Positions 1 to 5,951 of a stretch of DNA of 6,352 bases are shown here, one piece after another. Numbering within the stretch: position 1 is the stretch's first letter; every line of letters begins with the position of its first letter. The translations under genes were made by a program, and so were the position numbers. Source of the stretch: Spirochaetales bacterium (GTDB lineage: Bacteria; Spirochaetota; Spirochaetia; DSM-27196; SLST01); assembly GCA_007130265.1 (NCBI GenBank), contig SLST01000264.1, positions 1 to 6,352 on the forward strand. Reading direction: 5' to 3'. The notes beneath the pieces are model-generated. The model made no database searches and had not been told where the DNA came from. It saw only the letters and a program-made list of their open reading frames with translations.

Positions 1-900
1 ATGGGAGTATCTGGAGAAGATGCGGAAGGGGTCGTCCTCGCAGGCGACTACCTGCGGCAGTACAACATTCGCGGATCGGTGCCGGTCGGCAAGAACACGG
101 TCGTGGTAGGTGGCGGCAACGCCGCAATCGACGCGGCACGCACGGCGCTACGACTTGGGGCGGAGACCGTCACGGTCATCTACCGCCGCACCCGCGAGCA
201 GATGCCTGCGTACGCTGAGGAGATCGAAGAGGCGCTGCACGAAGGCGTCGAGCTGCGTGACCTGACGCAGCCCCTGCGGGTCAACACGGGCGAGGACGGC
301 AGAGCGCGCTCGATCACCTGTGCCCGCATGACGCTCGGCGACTTCGACCGGTCGGGTCGACGACGGCCACAGCGCTCCGAGCACGACGAGTTGGAGCTGC
401 CCGCCGATCAGGTCATCGTGGCAATCGGTCAGACCCTCGATCTCGCACCGCTCGTGCAGCCCGACCTCGCGCTCGGTGAGCTCGAGCTCACGAGCGACGG
501 CTTCATCGGCGTCCATCCGCTAACCGGGCAGACGAGCGTACCGTGGCTCTTCGCCGGAGGCGACGCAGCGAGTGGACCCGCTTCGGTGGTCACCGCAATC
601 GCGGCGGGCGAACGCGCCGCCGTCGGCATCGACCTCTACCTGACCGGCGAGTCGCACGCCTTCTGGCGCGACGGCGAACCCGTCGACACCGAGTTCGACC
701 CCGAAGCCGACCCCGCGCCCTACCCGCGCGAGCCGTACCAGACGATGGAGGTCGGACGGCGGCGTCACAACTTCGACGAAGTCGAACAGTCCTGGTGCGA
801 GGCCGTTGCCCTGCGTCAGGCGAAACGGTGTCTGCGCTGCGACTACGGTAAACCGGCCGCCGCGCAGGTACAACCAATCCGGGAGGAACTCCGTGTATAA
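1..900 (+). CDS. GltD-like NAD(P)H/FAD oxidoreductase, C-terminal part (5' partial)
   Basis: This is the C-terminal half of a glutamate-synthase small-subunit-like flavoprotein, which passes electrons between NAD(P)H, FAD and a partner Fe-S protein. The visible 299 residues hold a nucleotide-binding Rossmann motif VVVGGGNAAIDAAR (residues 34-47) followed by YRR at 61-63 and MPA. An AIGQ segment lies at 141-144. The FAD-binding FAGGDAASGPASVVTAIAAG stretch lies at 184-203. The C-terminal tail ends in a CLRC pair (C277, C280). The ATG at position 1 falls inside the conserved stretch that precedes the GEDAEGV segment, so the true start is almost certainly upstream of the window. The N-terminal Fe-S and first FAD segments are unseen, as is any fused NuoF-like part. 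The stop overlaps the hydrogenase start by 8 bases, which argues for translational coupling and a shared complex. True glutamate synthase GltD is less likely, because the partner is a hydrogenase rather than GltB. The family call is strong; the cofactor preference (NADH or NADPH) is not determined. Confidence 0.9.
   Translation: MGVSGEDAEGVVLAGDYLRQYNIRGSVPVGKNTVVVGGGNAAIDAARTALRLGAETVTVIYRRTREQMPAYAEEIEEALHEGVELRDLTQPLRVNTGEDGRARSITCARMTLGDFDRSGRRRPQRSEHDELELPADQVIVAIGQTLDLAPLVQPDLALGELELTSDGFIGVHPLTGQTSVPWLFAGGDAASGPASVVTAIAAGERAAVGIDLYLTGESHAFWRDGEPVDTEFDPEADPAPYPREPYQTMEVGRRRHNFDEVEQSWCEAVALRQAKRCLRCDYGKPAAAQVQPIREELRV
881..887 (+). promoter_or_regulatory. Ribosome binding site setting the hydA GTG start
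   Basis: GGGAGGA lies 5 bases before the GTG at 893, inside the last codons of the upstream oxidoreductase gene. It supports GTG 893 over the in-frame ATG at 806, which would add 29 residues read out of frame through the upstream gene. It also supports 893 over the GTG at 902, which would be 14 bases away. The protein from 893 begins with the usual short beta strand of a HydA [2Fe-2S] domain. Confidence 0.75.
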
Positions 901-2680
901 CGTGACAATCAACGGGAAAACCGTCCAGGTTGCCGAAGGTGCGACCATTCTCGAAGCAGCTCGTCAGGCCGGAGTTTCGATTCCAACGCTCTGCTTCCTC
1001 GAACACCGGTCGCCTCTCGGCGCCTGCCGTGTGTGCGTCGTGGAAGTTGAGGGGGCGCGAACGCTCCAGGCCGCCTGCGCGACGCCGGTGACCGACAACA
1101 TGGTCGTCAGCACGAACTCGCGCCGCGCGCGACAGTCCCGTCGGACGGTGATTGATCTGCTTCTCAGCGAGCACGAAGGAAACTGTCAGTACTGCGACCG
1201 GAGTGTCGACTGCGAGCTCAAGGAAATCGCCCACGATCTCGCGATCGAAGCGCCCGAGTACGAAGGAGAACGTATCCCGACCGTACTCGACACGAGCACG
1301 CCCGCGCTCGTCCGCGACGCCGGCAAGTGCATCAAGTGCCGAAGATGCGTCACCGTCTGCAACGAGGTACAGCAGATCGGAGCGCTCTTTCCGCAGTACC
1401 GAGGGTACGACACGGTGGTCGGCCCGGCCTTTGCCATGGACCTCGATTCGGTCGCCTGTGTCCAGTGCGGTCAGTGCGCCGCCGTCTGCCCCGTCGGCGC
1501 TATCAGCGAGGTCAGCCATATCGAGGGCGTCTGGCGGGCCCTCGACGATCCGGAGAAGCACGTCGTCGTCCAGACGGCTCCGGCGGTACGCGCCGCGCTT
1601 GGCGAGTGCTTCGGGTACGAGCCGGGCACGCTGGTCACCGGGAAGATGGTCAGCGCGCTGCGCGAGATCGGCTTCCACGCGGTCTTCGACACGAACTTCA
1701 CCGCCGACCTCACCATCATGGAAGAGGGAACCGAGCTCCTCATGCGGCTCAAGGCGGCGTTGACCGGGAAGGCCGAGGGGTACCACGGCCCCACGGCGCT
1801 GCCGCAGTTCACGAGCTGTTCCCCGGGCTGGATCAAGTTCGCCGAGTACTTCTACCCGGAGATGCTTCCGAACGTCTCGACCTGCAAATCGCCACAGCAG
1901 ATGTTCGGCGCCCTGGCGAAGACCTACTACGCTGAGCAGGCCGGTGTGGACCCGGAGAAGATGGTCGTCGTCTCGGTGATGCCGTGTACGGCCAAGAAGT
2001 TCGAGGCGACGCGTGACGAAATGAACGCCAGCGGCTACCGTGATGTGGACTACGTTCTCACGACACGCGAGCTCGGAAGGATGATCGCCTCTGCGGGCAT
2101 CGACTTCCGCTCGCTGCCTGACGACGAGATGGACGCCCTAATGGGACTGAGCTCGGGCGCCGCCGATATCTTCGCCAACTCAGGCGGCGTCATGGAGGCG
2201 GCGCTTCGGACCGCGTGGGAGCTTGTGACCGGCAGGGAGCTGCCGACCGGAAATCTGCACGTCGAGCCGATCGCGGGCCTCGCAGGCATCAAGGAGGCAT
2301 CCCTTGTCGTGACCGATCCGCTTCCCGACTGGAGTTTCCTCGATGGCGTCGAGCTCAAGGTGGCCGTCGCGCACGGCCTCGGCAACACGGCCCAACTCAT
2401 CAAGGAGATCAAGAGCGGCCGGCGCGAGTACCATTTTGTTGAGATCATGACGTGCCCGGGCGGATGTATCGGGGGCGGCGGGCAACCGCGCATGACGACG
2501 GACGAGATCCGGGAGAAGCGCATTGCCGCGATCTACCGGGAGGACGAGGGGAAGGAGCTGCGAAAGTCGCACCTCAACCCCCAGATCTCGGAGATCTACG
2601 AGCGGTACCTCAATGCCCCGCTCGGTGAACGCTCCCACCACCTGCTTCACACAAAGTACGCGGCGCGACCGGTCACGTAG
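893..2680 (+). CDS. hydA: [FeFe]-hydrogenase catalytic subunit, HydA/HndD type
   Basis: This is the catalytic subunit of a multimeric cytoplasmic [FeFe]-hydrogenase, catalysing 2H+ + 2e- <-> H2. The protein is 595 residues from GTG 893, the usual size for this domain layout. Domains in order: a [2Fe-2S] domain with C34, C45, C48 and C62; a His/Cys3 [4Fe-4S] site with H94, C98, C101 and C107; two ferredoxin [4Fe-4S] sites (C146/149/152/156 and C189/192/195/199). The H-cluster domain follows, with L1 TSCSPGW (307-313), L2 MPCTAKKFE (363-371) and L3 with E517, M519, C521, C525 and GGGGQP. The C-terminus (about 535-588) matches the small-subunit-like tail that ends in SHHLLHTKY. L1 has Ser310 where the textbook motif TSCCPxW has its second Cys. 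Overlap with a GltD-like gene suggests NAD(P)H as electron partner, and resembles the class HydDB calls glutamate-synthase-linked (A2); bifurcating A3 is an alternative. No maturation genes hydE, hydF or hydG are in the window. The family assignment is very strong; the subgroup is inferred. Confidence 0.97.
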   Translation: MYNVTINGKTVQVAEGATILEAARQAGVSIPTLCFLEHRSPLGACRVCVVEVEGARTLQAACATPVTDNMVVSTNSRRARQSRRTVIDLLLSEHEGNCQYCDRSVDCELKEIAHDLAIEAPEYEGERIPTVLDTSTPALVRDAGKCIKCRRCVTVCNEVQQIGALFPQYRGYDTVVGPAFAMDLDSVACVQCGQCAAVCPVGAISEVSHIEGVWRALDDPEKHVVVQTAPAVRAALGECFGYEPGTLVTGKMVSALREIGFHAVFDTNFTADLTIMEEGTELLMRLKAALTGKAEGYHGPTALPQFTSCSPGWIKFAEYFYPEMLPNVSTCKSPQQMFGALAKTYYAEQAGVDPEKMVVVSVMPCTAKKFEATRDEMNASGYRDVDYVLTTRELGRMIASAGIDFRSLPDDEMDALMGLSSGAADIFANSGGVMEAALRTAWELVTGRELPTGNLHVEPIAGLAGIKEASLVVTDPLPDWSFLDGVELKVAVAHGLGNTAQLIKEIKSGRREYHFVEIMTCPGGCIGGGGQPRMTTDEIREKRIAAIYREDEGKELRKSHLNPQISEIYERYLNAPLGERSHHLLHTKYAARPVT

Positions 2681-2733
2681 GCCGGCGCCGGGCCGTCACG
2701 ACCGTGGCGGCCTGGGGCAGTCCGCCCGGACCG

Positions 2734-3732
2734 TCAGCGTCCGAGGTAGAGGTCCCGCCCGGCCACAAGGCTCGCCATCTTGCGGTCTGCGATGCTTCGG
2801 GGCAGCATCCAGAATCCACAGTCGGGGTGCACCCAGCGAATCCGTTCGCGTCCGAGCACCCCGACCGCTTCCTCGATCCGGCCTGCAACCGTCTCGGGCG
2901 ACTCCACCTCGTTATCCTTGATATCGATCACCCCGATACCGAGTGCGATATCATCTCTCAGCCCGCGAAACCGTTCGAGCTCGCCGTACCCGCGACGCGC
3001 AAACTCGAGCACGAGGTGATCCAGATGGAGCCTGTTGAAGAAGTCGACCAGATCGTCCCAGGTACCGCTCTGAATGCTCTGCCCACCGTAGTTGCCGAAG
3101 CAAAAGTGCATACCACGGCCTCCCTTGACCGCGTCGAGAACGGTGTTGATCGGGTCATGGGCCCAGGTCGCGTCGCCGGGGTTCCCGGGAAGGTTCGCCT
3201 CGTCGACTTGCACGATCGCCGCGTCGATCTCGGACACCTGCACCGCAAGCGCGGAGGCGATCGCGGCGGTCAGTGTGGGGAGGTCGCGATAGTGGTGATC
3301 GAGTAAGGTGCGCGCAAGCATGTAGGGAGAAGTCACGGTGAACTTGAGCGTCGCTGAGGAAAGACTCCGAATCAGATTCCAGTCGGCCACGAGATCGAGC
3401 AACCCTTCGGTCACCGGTCCCTCGACGATGCCCGCAGGGCGGGCACGGAATCCCATGCCGGGCAGCGAGCGGAACTCGGCAACCTCGCGGCGCGACAGGC
3501 GAGTGCGCACACCACCGAGTGGAGCGATGAACGTCTCGATCATGCCGTTCGTGTCGGGGTGGTTGACGCTCCAACGCGAGAGCTCGCCGTCGGTGACGAC
3601 CTCGACCCCCGCGAGCTCCTGGGTCTTGAGAACGGTGAGAATGGCGTCACGCAGGTTCGGCGCGGACGGATAGGCGCGCAGCCACTCCGGAACGGGATAG
3701 CTGCCGACGACGGTCGTGGTGATCTCAGACAT
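2734..3732 (-). CDS. Core-type MetE-like zinc methyltransferase
   Basis: This 332-residue protein matches the C-terminal catalytic (beta/alpha)8 barrel of cobalamin-independent methionine synthase and lacks its N-terminal domain. That family uses Zn2+ to activate a thiol (homocysteine, or coenzyme M in relatives) for alkyl transfer. Visible zinc ligands are H209 and C211 in the HFCFGNYGG segment, E243 in LEF, and C305 in HPDCGF. VQVDE at 174-178 matches the conserved acidic segment beneath the active site. Translation starts at ATG 3732 with AGGAGG (3742-3747) nine bases upstream. It is convergent with hydA (53-bp gap) and divergent from the flavoprotein gene. Folate-independent methionine synthases of the core-MetE/Mes group, which use a methylated corrinoid protein, have this size and layout. 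Bacillus YxjG/YxjH-like proteins and epoxyalkane:CoM transferase are alternatives. The 124-bp upstream spacer has no visible SAM or cobalamin riboswitch. The fold and zinc site are well supported; the methyl donor and acceptor are inferred. Confidence 0.88.
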   Translation of the reverse strand: MSEITTTVVGSYPVPEWLRAYPSAPNLRDAILTVLKTQELAGVEVVTDGELSRWSVNHPDTNGMIETFIAPLGGVRTRLSRREVAEFRSLPGMGFRARPAGIVEGPVTEGLLDLVADWNLIRSLSSATLKFTVTSPYMLARTLLDHHYRDLPTLTAAIASALAVQVSEIDAAIVQVDEANLPGNPGDATWAHDPINTVLDAVKGGRGMHFCFGNYGGQSIQSGTWDDLVDFFNRLHLDHLVLEFARRGYGELERFRGLRDDIALGIGVIDIKDNEVESPETVAGRIEEAVGVLGRERIRWVHPDCGFWMLPRSIADRKMASLVAGRDLYLGR

Positions 3733-3819
3733 AGTGGTTCGCCTCCTCGCCGTATAGTACTCATTCTCACGCCGGCGGTCGCGCCCGCGATCGACATTCG
3801 CGCGGCCGTTACATCACGC

Positions 3820-3848
3820 TTGGGTCGTAGGACCATTCTCGCTATAAT
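3820..3848 (+). promoter_or_regulatory. Sigma-70-type promoter for the OYE gene
   Basis: A perfect TATAAT -10 box lies at 3843-3848. Seventeen bases upstream is a weak -35 candidate, TTGGGT (3820-3825), matching TTGACA at three of six positions. Such an AT-rich hexamer stands out in this GC-rich DNA. Transcription would start at about 3855-3857, on or just before the ATG at 3857. No Shine-Dalgarno sequence precedes that ATG, so the mRNA is probably leaderless. Confidence 0.6.
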
Positions 3849-3856
3849 CATGGTCC
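3830..3856. promoter_or_regulatory. 7-bp inverted repeat bracketing the -10 box, candidate operator
   Basis: GGACCAT (3830-3836) and its exact reverse complement ATGGTCC (3850-3856) are separated by 13 bases that contain the TATAAT box. The arm centres are 20 bp apart, about two helical turns, so a dimeric regulator could bind one face of the helix. A protein bound here would cover the -10 box and the expected transcription start. No regulator gene is in the window, and a chance 7-bp repeat cannot be excluded. Confidence 0.4.
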
Positions 3857-4984
3857 ATGGAGCACTCAGACGTCCTCTCGCAGTCGGTCCGCATCGGTCC
3901 GCTCACCTCGCCGAACCGCATCGTGATGCCGCCGCTGGTCATCTGGAAGGCCGACGAGACCGGCATGGTCACCGAGGATCACCTCGCCCACTACCAACGA
4001 TCTGCGGGCCCCGGATTGATCATCGCCGAAGCTACCGCCGTAGCGCCGGAGGGCCGTCTCGCCGCCACCCAGCTCGGAGCGTGGTCCGACGACCACCTCC
4101 CCGGACTCCGACGCCTCGCCGATGCCATTTCAAGAACCGGGGCCCTGCCCGGCATCCAGCTGCACCACGCCGGGGGGAGCGCCAGGCTCGAAAGCACCTG
4201 TGGACTGCCGCCGAGAGTCCCGTCCATCGTCGAGAGGTCACCCGACCGAGCGATCGCGATGACCGACGGCGACGTCGAGCAGACGATCACCGCGTTTGCC
4301 CGCGCTACGCGGCGCGCGCTCGAAGCGGGATTTCGGGTCATAGAGCTCCACGGAGCCCACGGATACCTCATCAGCCAGTTTCTCTCACCGGACACGAATC
4401 TGCGCACCGACCGCTGGGGCGGCTCTCCGGAAGCCCGCCACAGATTCCTCGTAGAAGTGCTTCGTTCGGCTCGTCACGAGATTTCCGGTGCCGGACTCTC
4501 TGATTCGGCCGCGCTCACCGTACGGCTCGGGGCGGCCGCGAGCCCGCCTCGCTCACTGTCGCTCGACGAGGGATGCGCGGCGGCGGTCGCGGCGGAAAAC
4601 GCCGGCGCGGATTTCCTCGATGTCTCGCACGCGGGAGGGATCGACGACGAGCTCGCCTCACGCATCGCCTCGCGGGCCGAAACGGCCAACCACGTCTCCG
4701 CAACCCTCTCGCTCGCCGCGATCGCCAAGGCGCACGTCTCGGTACCGGTCGTCGGGGTCGGGGGGATACGCAGCCCCGCCGACGCCGCCGATGCCGTCAC
4801 CGGCGGCGTCGCGGACCTCGTAGCAGTCGGCCGCGGCATACTCGCGGACCCCGCGTGGGCGCGAAAGGCGCTCGGCCTCGACCATGCACCTATCGAACTA
4901 TGCCGGGACTGCAAACCGCGTTGTTTCTGGTTCAAGGAGGCAGCGAAGTGCCCCGCACGCAGGCGCCTTGCGGCGATTGGATAA
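3857..4984 (+). CDS. Old yellow enzyme family NADH:flavin oxidoreductase with C-terminal Cys4 motif
   Basis: This 375-residue protein is an FMN-dependent (beta/alpha)8-barrel ene-reductase of the old yellow enzyme family, related to the N-terminal part of 2,4-dienoyl-CoA reductase. Such enzymes reduce activated C=C bonds with hydride from NAD(P)H. Visible motifs are NRIVMPP (20-26), QLHHAGG (101-107) and HGAHGYLISQFLSP (165-178), with the His pair H165/H168 and probable proton donor Y170. RTDRWGGS follows at 183-190. VGVGGI (299-304) and VAVGRG (322-327) match the FMN phosphate site. The C-terminus carries C349-x2-C352-x3-C356-x8-C365, resembling the [4Fe-4S] site of dienoyl-CoA reductase and trimethylamine dehydrogenase. 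The protein ends there, without their second flavin/NADPH domain. ATG 3857 has no Shine-Dalgarno sequence but sits 8 bases after TATAAT. A GNAT-like gene follows by 22 bp. The family is certain; the substrate is unknown and the cluster is inferred from the cysteine pattern. Confidence 0.93.
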   Translation: MEHSDVLSQSVRIGPLTSPNRIVMPPLVIWKADETGMVTEDHLAHYQRSAGPGLIIAEATAVAPEGRLAATQLGAWSDDHLPGLRRLADAISRTGALPGIQLHHAGGSARLESTCGLPPRVPSIVERSPDRAIAMTDGDVEQTITAFARATRRALEAGFRVIELHGAHGYLISQFLSPDTNLRTDRWGGSPEARHRFLVEVLRSARHEISGAGLSDSAALTVRLGAAASPPRSLSLDEGCAAAVAAENAGADFLDVSHAGGIDDELASRIASRAETANHVSATLSLAAIAKAHVSVPVVGVGGIRSPADAADAVTGGVADLVAVGRGILADPAWARKALGLDHAPIELCRDCKPRCFWFKEAAKCPARRRLAAIG

Positions 4985-4996
4985 CAATAGGAGAAC

Positions 4997-5002
4997 AGGA
5001 GG
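4997..5002 (+). promoter_or_regulatory. Ribosome binding site of the GNAT-like gene
   Basis: AGGAGG lies 4 bases before ATG 5007, within the 22-bp gap after the flavoprotein stop. An in-frame GTG at 5004 is only 1 base from the site, too close to be the start, so ATG 5007 is preferred. The reading frame is open further upstream but overlaps the flavoprotein gene there. Confidence 0.7.
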
Positions 5003-5006
5003 AGTG

Positions 5007-5327
5007 ATGCAGCATTCTGTCATCCACGACGCCGACAGGCGGCGGTTTGTCGTGAAGGAGCTCGGACACGAGGCATACCTCGAGTACTACGAGCTGCCCG
5101 ACGGCTCGCTCGATTACTCACACACGTACACGCCGAACGAGATTCGAGGGAGAGGAATCGCGACAGCGATCATCAAGCATGCGCTCGAGTACGCTCGCAC
5201 AAAGGGGAAACAGGTCGTTCCAAGCTGCCCCTTCGTACAGACGTACGCCGACCGGCATCAGGAGTACGCGCTGGTTATCGCCGAACGGTGGCGTCACACA
5301 AAGAACGACTCATCGTCGGCCGACTGA
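5007..5327 (+). CDS. Small GNAT-like N-acetyltransferase (YjdJ/NATD1-like)
   Basis: This 106-residue protein matches the short GNAT-like family (Pfam Acetyltransf_CG type; YjdJ in bacteria, NATD1 in animals). These are minimal acetyl-CoA-binding folds of about 90-100 residues whose substrates are largely unknown. The acetyl-CoA pyrophosphate-binding loop is visible as RGRGIATAI, beginning near residue 47. The family hallmark VVPSCPFVQTYADRH follows near residues 70-84, containing the conserved Pro-x-Cys segment and the Tyr and His of the C-terminal helix. It is probably co-transcribed with the flavoprotein. No functional link between the two is evident. Its TGA directly abuts the stop of the convergent thioredoxin-fold gene. 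The family call is good; the acceptor is unknown. Confidence 0.85.
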   Translation: MQHSVIHDADRRRFVVKELGHEAYLEYYELPDGSLDYSHTYTPNEIRGRGIATAIIKHALEYARTKGKQVVPSCPFVQTYADRHQEYALVIAERWRHTKNDSSSAD

Positions 5328-5330
5328 TCA
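5325..5330. other. Abutting convergent stop codons forming TGATCA
   Basis: The + strand GNAT-like gene ends with TGA at 5325-5327. The - strand thioredoxin-fold gene ends with TGA read from 5330-5328. The two stops are adjacent, with no intergenic base, and form one 6-bp palindrome. No room exists between the genes for a terminator, so the transcripts probably overlap into each other's coding region. Confidence 0.9.
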
Positions 5331-5912
5331 GAGCACCAGATCGCACGCCTCGGGCGGCATCCAGTGTGCATCCTGTCCGCGCCACTTCACGTTGCAGCCG
5401 ATCGGGTTGGTGACCGGGACGCTGATCTGCTTGCCTTCGGTCGCCTCGGCAAGCGCACGATCGAGATCGTTCACCGTCATCTCGTCCGTATCCTTGGGGT
5501 TATCGACCCCGCGTCCGGTGTAGATCAGCTTTCGGTCCTTGTCGAACACGTAGAAGTGAGGCGTGCGCAGTGCCCCGTACGCCCGTGCGATCTCCTGCGT
5601 CTTGTCGTGCAAGTAGACCCACGGAAATCCGTGCTCCTTCATGCGCGAAACCATGTGATCAAAGTCGTCATCGGGATGCGCGGCGGTGTCGTTCGAGTTG
5701 ATCGCCACAAAAGTAACGCCTTTGGATGCGAACTTCTCCGCGGTGGCCCGGGTCGTCTCGTCAGAGCCTGTGACGTAGGGGCAGTGATTGCACGTGAAAA
5801 AGACCACGAGAACGGGTGATTCCGAGAAATCGTCGAGTGAATAGGTCTTCCCATCGGTTGCCGGGAGGGAAAAGCTTAGCGCCTTTGCGCCGAGTTCGAG
5901 CGTGAAAGCCAT
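5328..5912 (-). CDS. Thioredoxin-fold redoxin (AhpC/TSA-TlpA-like)
   Basis: This 194-residue thioredoxin-fold protein has an N-terminal LGAKALSFSLPATDGK stretch typical of the AhpC/TSA-redoxin group. Its redox motif is CNHCPYV at C41-C44 after the VVFFT strand. The cis-proline segment is RTPHFYVFD (116-124, P118). Two further cysteines lie in the tail: C173 in NPIGCNVKW, and C190 four residues from the end. The CxxC places it with thiol-disulfide oxidoreductases rather than one-Cys peroxiredoxins. There is no signal peptide or membrane segment, so it should act in the cytoplasm. The start ATG 5912 has AGAGGAG (5919-5925) 6 bases upstream. The gene follows a MOSC-domain gene on the same strand by 39 bp, suggesting a small operon. 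Uncharacterised proteins of this CNHCPYV type occur widely. A role in thiol reduction or peroxide defence is plausible, but the partner is unknown. Confidence 0.9.
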   Translation of the reverse strand: MAFTLELGAKALSFSLPATDGKTYSLDDFSESPVLVVFFTCNHCPYVTGSDETTRATAEKFASKGVTFVAINSNDTAAHPDDDFDHMVSRMKEHGFPWVYLHDKTQEIARAYGALRTPHFYVFDKDRKLIYTGRGVDNPKDTDEMTVNDLDRALAEATEGKQISVPVTNPIGCNVKWRGQDAHWMPPEACDLVL

Positions 5913-5951
5913 GTCTAACTCCTCTGTCTCATGTCCTGTCTCTGTTACCCT

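Noticed and set aside
806..892. Longer hydA reading frame starting at ATG 806
   Set aside because: The extra 29 residues overlap the upstream oxidoreductase gene in another frame and look unlike any HydA N-terminus. GTG 893 has a good Shine-Dalgarno site and begins the canonical [2Fe-2S] domain.
590..1786. Long open frame on the - strand opposite the oxidoreductase and hydA genes
   Set aside because: It lies wholly antisense to two genes with clear family motifs, has no recognisable domain and is rich in Arg/Ala/Gly, as expected of a shadow frame in GC-rich DNA.
2669..2704. Possible terminator hairpin between hydA and the MetE-like gene (CGGTC/GACCG outer arms, GGCC/GGCC inner arms)
   Set aside because: The arms are short and interrupted by unpaired bases, and no T-tract follows on either strand. 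Repeats this weak are expected by chance in such GC-rich DNA.
3752..3782. Promoter for the MetE-like gene with TACTAT read on the - strand (3759-3754)
   Set aside because: No -35-like hexamer lies at a proper distance, and the implied transcript start would fall on the Shine-Dalgarno site.
3762..3840. Direct repeat CATTCTC at 3762-3768 and 3834-3840 in the divergent spacer
   Set aside because: It is only 7 bp and its placement differs relative to the two genes. I could not tell it from chance.
3559..4503. Long + strand open frame running through the divergent spacer
   Set aside because: It overlaps the MetE-like and OYE genes in another frame, and its Arg/Pro-rich composition shows no known motif.
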